DNA from: Nocardia wallacei
GTDB lineage: Bacteria > Actinomycetota > Actinomycetes > Mycobacteriales > Mycobacteriaceae
DNA length: 64,000 nt
Assembly: GCF_014466955.1 (NCBI RefSeq)
Contig: NZ_AP023396.1
Location: forward strand, 4,836,001-4,900,000
Direction of reading: 5' to 3'
Shown here: one piece after another, positions 22,805-30,705 of the stretch
Layout: every line of letters begins with the position of its first letter
Numbering within the stretch: the stretch's first letter is position 1
The notes under the pieces: generated by a model
The model's input: the letters and a program-made list of their open reading frames with translations, nothing else
The model's database searches: none
What the model was told of the DNA's origin: nothing
Position numbers and translations under genes: made by a program

Positions 22805-24196
22805 ATGATCATCCGCCGTCTTGCCCGACCGCTGCTGGCTGCCAACTTCGTTGTCGACGGGATCGACACGCTGAGGCATCCGGAGCCGCGCGCCAAGGCC
22901 GCCGCGTCTCTGGTGTCGCGTGGTCAGCAGAGCCTGTCGCCGCAACTGGCCGAGAAACTGCCGAGCGAGCCGGGCCAGATCGTGCGTGTCAACGCCGCAG
23001 CCCAGGTGGGCGCCGGTGTGCTGCTGGCGATGGGGCGGCTGCCCCGGCTGTCGGCACTGGTGCTGGCGTGCACGGTGGTGCCCGCAACCGTCACCGAACA
23101 GGATTTCTGGAACGAGCCCGATCCGGATCGCCGCGCCACCAAGCGGGTCGCGTTCCTGAAGGACCTCGGCCTGCTGGGCGGGCTGATCATCGCGTCGGCC
23201 GACACCGCGGGCAAACCGTCGCTGGGCTGGCGTGGCCGGCGGGCCGCCCGCCAGGCCGCCGCGGCCCTGCCGTTCGTCGGCCCCACCTCGGGCGAGGCGC
23301 TGCGCGACCGCTTGCAACAGCAGGCGGCGCACGGCCGCGAGCTGGCACTCACCGCTGCCGACAAGGGCGCGGTCCTGGCCGAGGTGGCGCGGCAGCGCGG
23401 CGCGGAGCTGGCCGTCCCGGCAAAGGAACACGGTGCCGAATGGGCCGAACGCGCCAAGCATCGCGGCGCCGAACTCGCCGAAGTCGCCAAGCACCGAGGT
23501 GGGGAACTCGCCGAGGTAACCAGACAACGCGGCACCGAACTCGCCGTCCCGGCAAAGGAACACGGTGCCGAGTGGGCCGAACGCGCCAAGCATCGCGGCG
23601 CCGAACTCGCCGAAGTCGCCAAGCAGCGCGGTGGGGAACTCGCCGAGGTGGCCAAGCACCGTGGGGCCGAGCTCGCCGAGGTGACCAAGCAGCGTGGCTC
23701 GGAGCTGGCTGTTCCGGCGAAGGAGCATGGTTACGAGTGGGCCGGGCGGGCGAAGCACCGGGGCGCCGAACTCGCCGAAGTCGCCAAGCAGCGCGGCAGC
23801 GCTCTGGTCGACACCGCCGAGGAGCGTGGCAGCGAGTGGGCCGAACGCGGCAAACGGCGGGGAGCGGCCGCGGCGCAGACCGCGCAGCACCGCGGCGGCC
23901 GCTGGGCCGACCGGGCCAAGCATCGCGGCGCCGAACTCACCGAGCTGGCCAAGCAGCGCGGCGCCGAGTGGGGCGATACGGCCCAGCACTACGGCGCCGA
24001 CCTCGAGGGCCGCACGCGCAAACGTGGCAGGCAGCTGGCGCGGACGGCCCGCGAGCGCAGGGCGGAAGTGGCCGCCATCGCCCGGCAGCGCGCCGCACTG
24101 GCGGCTGCCGAAGCCGCCGCGCTGGCGGATCAGGCCAAGGACCGCGGCGCCGAGGTGGCCGGGTCACGCGGCCGCGGCAAGTTCGGCCGCCGCTAG
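22805..24196 (+). CDS. DoxX-like membrane protein with long C-terminal 11-residue repeat
   Basis: A 463-residue protein. Residues 1-155 form a DoxX-like four-helix membrane domain (RPLLAANFVVDGIDTLRHP, VNAAAQVGAGVLLAMG, KDLGLLGGLIIA). Residues 184-436 are 23 consecutive 11-residue repeats of the form AKxRGAELAEV, plus a last one at 444-454 and a basic tail. An 11-residue period suits a long amphipathic or right-handed coiled-coil helix. Units cluster in super-repeats of four or five (ELAVP-AKEHGAEWAER-AKHRGAELAEV is seen three times). A stress promoter lies upstream. Function of the repeat is unknown; membrane- or cell-wall-associated rods, or DNA or envelope binding through the many His/Lys/Arg residues, are possibilities only. 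Confidence 0.82.
   Translation: MIIRRLARPLLAANFVVDGIDTLRHPEPRAKAAASLVSRGQQSLSPQLAEKLPSEPGQIVRVNAAAQVGAGVLLAMGRLPRLSALVLACTVVPATVTEQDFWNEPDPDRRATKRVAFLKDLGLLGGLIIASADTAGKPSLGWRGRRAARQAAAALPFVGPTSGEALRDRLQQQAAHGRELALTAADKGAVLAEVARQRGAELAVPAKEHGAEWAERAKHRGAELAEVAKHRGGELAEVTRQRGTELAVPAKEHGAEWAERAKHRGAELAEVAKQRGGELAEVAKHRGAELAEVTKQRGSELAVPAKEHGYEWAGRAKHRGAELAEVAKQRGSALVDTAEERGSEWAERGKRRGAAAAQTAQHRGGRWADRAKHRGAELTELAKQRGAEWGDTAQHYGADLEGRTRKRGRQLARTARERRAEVAAIARQRAALAAAEAAALADQAKDRGAEVAGSRGRGKFGRR
23354..24112 (+). repeat. 33-bp coding repeat array (23 hendecads)
   Basis: Twenty-three 33-bp units encode the AKxRGAELAEV repeats. Longer near-identical blocks, for example 23412-23497 and 23544-23629 (132 bp apart), show recent duplication of four-unit blocks. 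Confidence 0.85.
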
Positions 24197-24207
24197 GTTC
24201 TCCGTAC

Positions 24208-24244
24208 GGTTCCGCACCCCGCAGTCCACGCGGGGTGCGGAATC
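24208..24244. terminator. Bidirectional hairpin terminator
   Basis: A 13-bp perfect stem (24210-24222 with 24230-24242), extended by two pairs, between convergent genes. Confidence 0.75.
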
Positions 24245-24258
24245 GTGCGGCGACCGGC

Positions 24259-24537
24259 TCAGTACTCCTGCGCGAGATCCGCGTCGTAGTCGCGGAATTC
24301 GGCCGCTTCGCCGCGCACCCGGCGCATCTCCAGATCGTCGAACAGGCCGATCCGCTGCACCGTCACCGCGGCGATGCCCAGATTCAGGGCCTCCGCGGCC
24401 GCGATCTCCTTGCGGACGGCGAGTTCGTCGTAGCCGGGATCGTCTCTCGGCAACCGCCCCAGCATCGTGCGCAACTCGGACAATTCCGCCAGCGCCCGCG
24501 TGCGCTGCCGCACCGCCCCGCGATCCGGATCGTCCAT
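24259..24537 (-). CDS. Small helical hypothetical protein downstream of Scr1 paralogue
   Basis: A 92-residue, charged, all-helical protein I do not recognise. It has heptad-like stretches (RTRALAELSELRTMLGRL, IAAAEALNLGIAAVTVQRIGL) that could form a helical hairpin. The ATG at 24537 has AGGAG 11 bases upstream; an in-frame ATG at 24573 is possible. It follows the Scr1-type regulator by about 50 bases on the same strand, where other loci carry DUF397, so it may be a partner protein. Confidence 0.55.
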   Translation of the reverse strand: MDDPDRGAVRQRTRALAELSELRTMLGRLPRDDPGYDELAVRKEIAAAEALNLGIAAVTVQRIGLFDDLEMRRVRGEAAEFRDYDADLAQEY

Positions 24538-24585
24538 CGTGCTCACCGCTCCTCGGACGTGTTCGTCGAGCACTCCACCCGCACC

Positions 24586-25473
24586 TCACAGCCGGGCGGC
24601 AGCCTCCAGCAACAACTTTCGCGACTTCTCGGGAGTCGCGGCCTGCACACTGAGCGTATCCATGACCTGCCGGTACAGCTCCAGATCCCGTGAGCGGTCC
24701 AAATACAGTGCGCTGGTGAGCTGTTCGAGATAGACGACGTCGGGAAGTTCGGGCTCGGCGAAGCGCAGCATCGTGAACGAACTGCCCGCCGCCGCGTGCC
24801 CGCCGACGGCGTAGGGCAGCACCTGAACTGTCACGTTGTTGCGGGTCGACATCGCCGCGAGGTGCTCGAGTTGCCCGCGCAACACCTCGGGGCCGCCGAT
24901 CGCGCGGTGCAGCACCGCCTCGTCCAGCACGGCCCACAGCGTCGGACCGCCGGGGCGATCCAGCACCTCCTGACGACGGCGGCGCAGCTCCACCCGGCGC
25001 GACGCGTCCTCCTGCCCGTCGCCCAGGGCGATCACCGCGCGGGTGTAGTCCTCGGTCTGCAGCAGACCCGGAACCAGCTGCCCTTCGAAGGTCCGGATCG
25101 CGAGCGAGGCGTGCTCGAGCCCCAGATAGGTTTCGAACCAGGGCGGCAGCAGATCACCGAAGCGCTGCCACCAACCGGGCTCGTTGGCCTTGCGGACGAC
25201 GCCGAGGAACGCCTCCCGCTCCTCGGCGTCGCCGACGCCGTACAGCGTCAACAGGTCTCGGATGTCGCGTTCCTTGAAACCGGTGCGGCCCAGTTCGAGA
25301 CGGCTGATCTTGGCGTGCGAGCCGCGAATGTGCTCGCCGGCCGCCTCCCGGCTGATGCCGCGCTGCTCGCGTAGTCTGCGAAGTTGCCCGCCGACCGCGA
25401 TGCGTAGCGCGGTCGGCCCGCGATCGGCTACGCCCGAATCCACACGGCCGATGCGCGCGGGTTCCGAAATCAT
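24586..25473 (-). CDS. Scr1-type XRE regulator (HTH + DUF5753), second copy
   Basis: A 295-residue paralogue of the protein at 10221-11108, with the same domain order: HTH at residues ~28-85 (AGEHIRGSHAKISRLELGRT identical), then DUF5753 (WFETYLGLE, EGQLVPGLLQTEDYTRA, LDEAVLHRAIGG, VLPYAVGGHAA). The central HTH is nearly identical between the two, so their operators probably overlap. No DUF397 gene stands next to this copy. Confidence 0.9.
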   Translation of the reverse strand: MISEPARIGRVDSGVADRGPTALRIAVGGQLRRLREQRGISREAAGEHIRGSHAKISRLELGRTGFKERDIRDLLTLYGVGDAEEREAFLGVVRKANEPGWWQRFGDLLPPWFETYLGLEHASLAIRTFEGQLVPGLLQTEDYTRAVIALGDGQEDASRRVELRRRRQEVLDRPGGPTLWAVLDEAVLHRAIGGPEVLRGQLEHLAAMSTRNNVTVQVLPYAVGGHAAAGSSFTMLRFAEPELPDVVYLEQLTSALYLDRSRDLELYRQVMDTLSVQAATPEKSRKLLLEAAARL

Positions 25474-25616
25474 GGATCGACTCCGATGCTCGGCGGCTAT
25501 AGGCGGCGGTGCGGGGCCGGTCGGACGCTCCGGCCCGCCACGCCAGGCGGTAATCATACCCCCGCCGCGGCGCGGATCGTCGAGTTCGGGAACGCCGCGT
25601 CGGCGGCGGTTGCCGA

Positions 25617-26096
25617 TCAGATGCGGGACAGCTGATAGATGCGGAACACGCGCGGCCCGGCGAGTCGCTGCTCCATGGTGTAACCGGGCCAGTAGGCGAC
25701 GGCGCGCTGCCAGGCGCTGTCGCGTTCGGGCCCCGCGAGGCGGCGCACCCGGACCTTGAAACGTTCTCCGCCACTGTGTATTTCGGCATGCTCGGCGGCA
25801 TCGAGGTTGGCCGACCACGCGGGATGCCCCGGGCGTCCCCAGTTCGAACCGACCAGCAGGTAGGTGTCCGGGCCGTCGGGGACGTAGAGCAGCGAGACCG
25901 TGCGCGGTAAACCGGACTTGCGCCCGGTGACGGTCAGCTCCATGGACGGCAGTCCGGCGATGTCGAGGACACCGCGGCGGCCGCCGCTGAGCCGCCGGAC
26001 CAGCCGCTCCAAGCGCACGACGGCCGGAGCGGCGCGCATCACCGACGGACGGCGCGCGATGGCGCGCCCCACGGCGGACAGCGGATTCCTCGGCAC
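25617..26096 (-). CDS. Deazaflavin (F420)-dependent nitroreductase family protein
   Basis: A 159-residue protein of the Ddn-like split-barrel group, which uses F420 in mycobacteria and nocardiae. The core pattern is MELTVTGRKSGLPRTVSLLY, then YLLVGSNWGRPGHPAWSANL and FKVRVRRLAGPERD. GTG at 26096 is preferred; an in-frame GTG at 26138 abuts the stop of the upstream gene. The natural substrate is unknown (quinones or nitro compounds in relatives). Confidence 0.83.
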   Translation of the reverse strand: MPRNPLSAVGRAIARRPSVMRAAPAVVRLERLVRRLSGGRRGVLDIAGLPSMELTVTGRKSGLPRTVSLLYVPDGPDTYLLVGSNWGRPGHPAWSANLDAAEHAEIHSGGERFKVRVRRLAGPERDSAWQRAVAYWPGYTMEQRLAGPRVFRIYQLSRI

Positions 26097-26141
26097 CTGC
26101 TCACCGTAATGGACCGCGGTTTCGATGCGGTGGCCCACCTG

Positions 26142-26333
26142 TCACCGGGCGGCTATGCCGGAATCGCGGATCACCCCGAGCATCTCGCTGTAGCTGAGAC
26201 TCGAAGTGACGGTGAGGGTTTCCGAACCCGGGTCGGTGTCGACGTGGCTGACGGTGTCCAGGCCGCGCAGGGTGCGCTCGGCGACCTCGGCGTCGGAGCC
26301 GAACTCGGGCAGTTCGAAGGTGTAGGTGCTCAT
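26142..26333 (-). CDS. Small HMA-fold-like protein without CxxC
   Basis: A 63-residue protein whose order of strands and helices (YTFELPEF, a helix to RTLRGLDTVSHVDTD, ETLTVTSSL, SYSEMLGVIRDSG) follows the beta-alpha-beta-beta-alpha-beta heavy-metal-associated fold, but the metal-binding CxxC is absent, so metal transfer is unlikely. GGGAG lies 7 bases before the ATG. Its promoter is GTTT-N15-GGATAC. The nitroreductase gene follows on the same strand. Confidence 0.6.
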   Translation of the reverse strand: MSTYTFELPEFGSDAEVAERTLRGLDTVSHVDTDPGSETLTVTSSLSYSEMLGVIRDSGIAAR

Positions 26334-26371
26334 GGGTATCTCCCGCGATCGGATGTGGTTGTGTTCCCGGC

Positions 26372-26396
26372 GTATCCGCGTCCGCGCGGCCGAAAC
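26372..26396 (-). promoter_or_regulatory. SigF/SigB-type promoter for the HMA-like gene
   Basis: The minus strand reads GTTT, 15 bases, GGATAC. Confidence 0.6.
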
Positions 26397-26423
26397 TCCG
26401 TGGCGGGCGGGACCGGCGAGCTC

Positions 26424-26448
26424 GTTTGAACCATATGGCGGCGGGAAT
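26424..26448 (+). promoter_or_regulatory. SigF/SigB-type promoter for the genes at 26485 and 26896
   Basis: GTTT, 15 bases, GGGAAT; it is back to back with the promoter at 26372-26396. Confidence 0.6.
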
Positions 26449-26484
26449 TGCGAGCCCAAACCATCCGACAACCTTGGGATTGCC

Positions 26485-26871
26485 ATGATTGTTCTCATCG
26501 GATTGATCGTGTTGATCGCCGCGGTCGCGGTCGGCGTCGCGGCGGTGTCCGCCAACCTGGGCACCGCGCATCCGCTGTCCACCGATTTCACGGTCTTCGA
26601 CCAGCATTTCACCGGTTCGCAGGGCGAGCTGTTCGCCGCCGGCGCCGCGGTCGGCGCGGTCGGCATGCTCGGGCTCATGCTGGTGCTGGCGGGCGCGCTG
26701 ACCACCGCGCGGCGCAATGCCGCCGTGCGCCGGGAGTTGCGTCGCTCTCGTCGCGAAATCGCCTCCGCGCGAGGGGATTCCACGACGTCCACCCGGCCCT
26801 GGAACCGCTTCCTGCGCCGGCCCGGCGCGCAGCCGAAGTCCGCTACCCGCCATGCGCAGCCGCAGAGCTGA
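26485..26871 (+). CDS. Two-helix membrane protein
   Basis: A 128-residue hypothetical protein with membrane helices at ~1-21 (MIVLIGLIVLIAAVAVGVAA) and ~50-73, then a long basic cytoplasmic tail rich in Arg (RRNAAVRRELRRSRREI). I cannot name the family. It is the first gene after a stress-type promoter and is followed 24 bases later by the DUF6131 gene. Confidence 0.65.
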   Translation: MIVLIGLIVLIAAVAVGVAAVSANLGTAHPLSTDFTVFDQHFTGSQGELFAAGAAVGAVGMLGLMLVLAGALTTARRNAAVRRELRRSRREIASARGDSTTSTRPWNRFLRRPGAQPKSATRHAQPQS

Positions 26872-26895
26872 CGCCCCGACCGAAACGGGATCACC

Positions 26896-27051
26896 ATGAT
26901 CATCGCCGGAATCCTGCTCGTCATCGCCGGATATCTGCTCGGCTTCCCCGTCCTCGTCACCATCGGCGTCATCCTCGCCGTGGCCGGGCTCGTACTGGTG
27001 CTGCTGGGTGGCGCCGGGCGGCCGGTGGGCGGACGCCGCCACTACTATTGA
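26896..27051 (+). CDS. DUF6131 small membrane protein
   Basis: A 51-residue protein almost entirely made of two short hydrophobic helices (IIAGILLVIAGYLLGFPVLV and VILAVAGLVLVLLGG), ending in the family tail GGRRHYY. It matches the DUF6131 pattern common in mycolata; function unknown. It probably shares a transcript with the gene at 26485. Its last 7 bases overlap the end of the convergent hydrolase gene. Confidence 0.8.
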   Translation: MIIAGILLVIAGYLLGFPVLVTIGVILAVAGLVLVLLGGAGRPVGGRRHYY

Positions 27052-27881
27052 GTGCCGACGAGGAACTCCGCCATCGCCGCGGCGACGGCAGCGGGCTGGT
27101 CGAGCATCGACAAGACGTACGCGTCGTCGATCTCGACCAGCCGTCCGCGTGGCAGCAGTTCGGCGAGGCGGGCGCCGTGCGCGCGCGGCATCACCTTTCC
27201 CGCCGACGACCAGAGCACCAAGACCTCGCCCGAGAACTCCCGTAACGCTTCGGTATTCGCGATCAGCTCGCGTTCGTCCGGCATCGACCGGCCGTACTTG
27301 CGGACATCCCGGCCGATCCGGCGGTCACGCAGGCCGGGCTCGGTCCAGCCGCGCACCAACTCGTCGGGGATCCGAGAGCGGGCCATCCAGCCGAACAGCA
27401 ACGGCGAGCGCCGCAGCCATCCGTTCCGCAACTGCCGCAAGGCGATCGGCAGCGCTCCGGGCACCCGGAGCGCGACCACGGCCATCTTCCCCGGCAGGCC
27501 GGGCGGGAAGTTCCCGAATGCCTCGCACGGCGTGACGATCAGCCGCGACACGCGCTCGTCGAGCCCGTAGGCGGTGAGGAAAAGGCCGCCGCCCCAATCG
27601 TTGTGTACCAGCGTGACCTCCCGCAGATCCAATGCGGTGAGGAAATCCGCGATCAACACGTTGAGCCCGCGCATGGACAGGTCGGCGTCGGCATGCATCG
27701 CCTCGGGGTGTGAACCCAGCGGCAGATCCGGGCGGATATAGCGGAAGCCACTGGGCAGCAGCTCCGCTACGGCGTCCCAGACCGTGTGATTCATCAGCAG
27801 CCCGTGCAGCAGCACCACCGGCGGCCCCTCGCCGTGCTCGAGGTAATGCACGGGGCCCGCGGGAACCTCGATAACAGGCAT
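27045..27881 (-). CDS. Alpha/beta hydrolase with Asp nucleophile
   Basis: A 278-residue hydrolase of the haloalkane dehalogenase/epoxide hydrolase type. The oxyanion motif LLHGLLMN is at ~24-31 and the nucleophile elbow is VHNDWGGG with Asp95. In the region where the catalytic His is expected the sequence reads IDDAYVLSMLDQP, without His, as in some actinobacterial relatives with a DSYTLxPxDQP pattern. Activity is therefore uncertain. It is divergent from a TetR gene and shares a palindromic control region with it. Confidence 0.8.
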   Translation of the reverse strand: MPVIEVPAGPVHYLEHGEGPPVVLLHGLLMNHTVWDAVAELLPSGFRYIRPDLPLGSHPEAMHADADLSMRGLNVLIADFLTALDLREVTLVHNDWGGGLFLTAYGLDERVSRLIVTPCEAFGNFPPGLPGKMAVVALRVPGALPIALRQLRNGWLRRSPLLFGWMARSRIPDELVRGWTEPGLRDRRIGRDVRKYGRSMPDERELIANTEALREFSGEVLVLWSSAGKVMPRAHGARLAELLPRGRLVEIDDAYVLSMLDQPAAVAAAMAEFLVGTQ

Positions 27882-27908
27882 ACGGCCGATTCCTTCCGTT
27901 AGAACGGT

Positions 27909-27930
27909 CGCTCTAGAGCGTGTGCTCTAG
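27909..27930. promoter_or_regulatory. TetR operator between hydrolase and TetR genes
   Basis: CGCTCTAGAGCG (27909-27920) is a perfect palindrome, and CTAGAGC-GTGT-GCTCTAG (27913-27930) is a second overlapping one. The half-site GCTCTAG occurs three times. It lies 10 bases before the TetR start. Confidence 0.72.
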
Positions 27931-27939
27931 TGTGGTGGT

Positions 27940-28539
27940 ATGGGCGAGCAGATGTCAACCAGTACCCGGGCGCGCATCCTCACCGCGGCGACCGAACTGA
28001 TGCGGCGCCAGGGGTACGGGTCGACCAGCGTCAAGCAGCTGACAGCGGCGGCCCGGGCGCCGATCGGGTCGCTGTATCACCACTTCCCCGAGGGCAAGCA
28101 GCAGATCGCCGCCGAGGCGCTGCGCACCAGCGGCGCCGCCTACATCCAGTTGCTGCCGCTGCTCATGGACCCGTACGAGGATCTGCGGGAGGCGGTGCCC
28201 GCGGCGTTCGCCGCCGCGGCGGCCGACATGGCGGCCTCCGGCTGGATGAACATGTGCCCCGTCGGCACCGTCGCGGGCGAGATCGCCGACAGCGAACCGG
28301 AACTGCGCGCGGTGGCCGCCGAGGTGGTCGAGTCCTGGGTCGCGCAGGGCGCCGAGTACTTCGTGCGGCGCGGGCTGACGCCGGAGTCCGCGCGCGAGTT
28401 CACCTTCGCGATGTTGAGCGCCCTCGAGGGGGCGTTCGTTCTGGGCCGCACGCTGCGTTCCGCCGAGCCGCTGCACGCCGCCGGGCAGACCATGGCCGCG
28501 CATCTGGCCCGGCTGCTGGACCCGGACGCGGTCAGGTGA
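27940..28539 (+). CDS. TetR/AcrR family regulator
   Basis: A 199-residue repressor with the HTH at residues ~8-55 (RARILTAATELMRRQGYGST, PIGSLYHHFPEGKQQIAAEAL) and the C-terminal domain of the YcdC/LmrA type (CPVGTVAGEIADSEPELR). It is expected to repress the divergent hydrolase and itself through the GCTCTAG sites. Its last 8 bases overlap the end of the convergent ceramidase gene. Confidence 0.9.
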   Translation: MGEQMSTSTRARILTAATELMRRQGYGSTSVKQLTAAARAPIGSLYHHFPEGKQQIAAEALRTSGAAYIQLLPLLMDPYEDLREAVPAAFAAAAADMAASGWMNMCPVGTVAGEIADSEPELRAVAAEVVESWVAQGAEYFVRRGLTPESAREFTFAMLSALEGAFVLGRTLRSAEPLHAAGQTMAAHLARLLDPDAVR

Positions 28540-30598
28540 TGGTGAATTCCGCTGTGGTCCCGGTGAATCGGGTCAGCGCTCCCCCGGCGTCGCGGCTGTC
28601 ACCGAAATACCGGATGCGGTAGCGGCCCGCTGCCACGGCGTCCGGCACTGTCCACCGGATCGCGATCACCGACGCCGCGGGCTGCCCGTCCGGGCGCGAC
28701 CATTCCAGCTCGGTGCACCAGTCGTTGTCGTCGTGAACCCGCACCCAGCCGGTGCCCGCGGCGCGCTGGACCTCGAAATAGGTACCGCCGGTGCGGAAGT
28801 CGTTGTTCGGGTGAGCGCCCGCGAACTCCACCGAAACCGTCTGCCCCGCACGATATTCCGGCTGCGGCGCGACCAGCACGTCACCGAAGGCGTGGCCCGC
28901 GGGGGGCACGTCCGGTGGTACCGCCGCGAGCAGATTCGGCTGTGCGCCCGACGCCCAGTCCAGCGGGGCCGGGCCGCGACCGGGGTCGACCCGGGCGGCC
29001 AGCGCGCGGGCCAGCCGGTCGAATTCCTGCATGTAGGCCGGAAGCGTCCAGCGGCCATAGAGCGTCTCGCCGCCCTCGTACTGCTGCGAGACGTATTCCT
29101 CGGGCGTGGTCACGTAGCCGCTGTACCCGTTGGCGTAGCCCTGCACCAGCACGTTCTCCACCGGCACCGCCAGAGCGCGGGCGACCACCTGCCGGATCCG
29201 CAGCCCCGACACCACCGTGTACTCCGCCGGGCCGGAGGCCAGCACCAGATCCCCGATCCGCATGATCTGGATGGGCACCACCTGGGGCACCCACGGGCGC
29301 GGCGGCAGCACCCCCAGCGGCGCCACGATCAGCTTGGGCGCCTGCGCATCTCGCATCCACTGCTCGATCGGTGCGTCGATGCCGCCGAGCGCCGCGACCA
29401 TCGGGTTGCTGTCGCCCTCGCTCAGGAACGCCAGCTGCGTCTTCCAGTTGTCCTCGGAGCTGGTGGCCGCCGCCGCGGCGCCCATCATCGCCGGGGCGGT
29501 GCGGGCCGGTTTGCCGTCGGGCGTGTAGGCCCCGTCGATCGCGACGTCGGCCATGTCCACGTAGCGCAGCACCGCGTCGACGCCGCCGCTGCCCATCGGC
29601 CGGGCCGAGTCGAACGCCGCACGGCCGCACAGGTATTGGCGTTCGCCGATGAGCGCGCAGTTGGCGCGGTTGTCGTCGGTGGGGCCGCCGGGATGCCACG
29701 GGGTGAGGTTCAGGTTCGGAGTCATGTCGCCCGCGTTGGTCTGCGCGAACGCCGCGACGAAGGCGGGTGCGCCGTCGAGGTGCCGCACGCCCATCTCGTC
29801 GTGTTCCCAGCGGTAGCTGGCATAGCCCTTGTTGTCGACGGAGATCAGGGTGTTCTTGTCGGTGAGCGAGGTGCCGTGGGTGGCGAACCAGGTGATCGCT
29901 CCGACGTCCTTGCCGCCCTGCCGCAACCGCAGCACCGTGACCCGCGGATCGATGCCGCCCGGGAACTCCGCCTTGTCCGCGGCGGGGTTGAGTTCGAACG
30001 CCTCGCGCGAGCGATTGGCGCTGGCGTCGTGCAGTTCGCCGTGGCCGAGCAGCACGGTGCCCGGCGCCAGCCGCTCGTGCGCGGCCGCGATCGCCGCCAC
30101 GATCCCGGCCACCTCCGCCTCGTGCGAGTTCTGCTGAAAGCCGTAGGCGGCAAGGGAATACGCGTACTCCCGCGCGGTGCCGCCGCACGAGTTGTGGTTG
30201 TGCGTGGCATTGAGGTTGACATTGCGCTCGGTGTAGAGGCCACCGAAGCGCTGGGCGAGCCGCCCCAGCACCGCCAGGTGCACGGATTGGAACAGGCAGG
30301 CGATGTCGGCGTTGACGAACACCACCCGGTCGCCGGTGGCCCGGTCGACGATGATGTAGGCCCGCGCCCAGCAGCGGGTGAGCAGCCCCGTCGCGATCTG
30401 GTCGAGTTCGGAGTAGCCCATCATGCCCTGCCCGGCGACCGCGCCGGTGACATCGGCGAGACCACAGCCGACCAGATAGTCGTGCTCACCGGCCACTCGT
30501 CGGAGCGGTTGCGCCGCAGCATGATTCGCACTCCCGACACCGGCCGCCACCGCCGCGGCCGTGCCACCCGCCAGCATCGATCGCCGGGAAACCGCCAC
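28532..30598 (-). CDS. Neutral/alkaline ceramidase, Tat-exported, Thr in place of catalytic Ser
   Basis: A 688-residue secreted enzyme of the neutral ceramidase family (ceramide to sphingosine plus fatty acid). A Tat signal (SRRSML, then an Ala-rich segment to residue ~29) is followed by YLVGCGLADVTGAVAGQGMMGY, FVNADI and the zinc region with His133/His135 (ATHNHN) and His241 (WFATHGTS). The active-site motif, normally GDxSPN with a nucleophilic Ser, reads GDMTPN with Thr293. The last ~140 residues match the C-terminal immunoglobulin-like domain. GTG start at 30598 has AAGGAG 5 bases upstream. Confidence 0.87.
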   Translation of the reverse strand: MAVSRRSMLAGGTAAAVAAGVGSANHAAAQPLRRVAGEHDYLVGCGLADVTGAVAGQGMMGYSELDQIATGLLTRCWARAYIIVDRATGDRVVFVNADIACLFQSVHLAVLGRLAQRFGGLYTERNVNLNATHNHNSCGGTAREYAYSLAAYGFQQNSHEAEVAGIVAAIAAAHERLAPGTVLLGHGELHDASANRSREAFELNPAADKAEFPGGIDPRVTVLRLRQGGKDVGAITWFATHGTSLTDKNTLISVDNKGYASYRWEHDEMGVRHLDGAPAFVAAFAQTNAGDMTPNLNLTPWHPGGPTDDNRANCALIGERQYLCGRAAFDSARPMGSGGVDAVLRYVDMADVAIDGAYTPDGKPARTAPAMMGAAAAATSSEDNWKTQLAFLSEGDSNPMVAALGGIDAPIEQWMRDAQAPKLIVAPLGVLPPRPWVPQVVPIQIMRIGDLVLASGPAEYTVVSGLRIRQVVARALAVPVENVLVQGYANGYSGYVTTPEEYVSQQYEGGETLYGRWTLPAYMQEFDRLARALAARVDPGRGPAPLDWASGAQPNLLAAVPPDVPPAGHAFGDVLVAPQPEYRAGQTVSVEFAGAHPNNDFRTGGTYFEVQRAAGTGWVRVHDDNDWCTELEWSRPDGQPAASVIAIRWTVPDAVAAGRYRIRYFGDSRDAGGALTRFTGTTAEFTIT

Positions 30599-30679
30599 CG
30601 TGGCTCCTTGCTTCCATGACGGCGGCCGGTATCGGTAGCGAAGCCGTCGCCGTACTGCGTGTTCCGTTCGGCGAAGCGT

Positions 30680-30697
30680 ACTGGACGTGCGTCCAGT
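30680..30697 (-). promoter_or_regulatory. Perfect 18-bp palindrome, probable TetR-type operator
   Basis: ACTGGACG-TG-CGTCCAGT lies between the GH3 gene and the ceramidase gene on the same strand, 82 bases before the ceramidase start. The 2-base centre makes a hairpin unlikely. No cognate regulator is adjacent. Confidence 0.65.
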
Positions 30698-30705
30698 TTG
30701 CTACC

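Noticed and set aside
30680..30697. Terminator hairpin
   Set aside because: The two arms are separated by only two bases, which cannot form a stable loop, and no T run follows; an operator is more likely.
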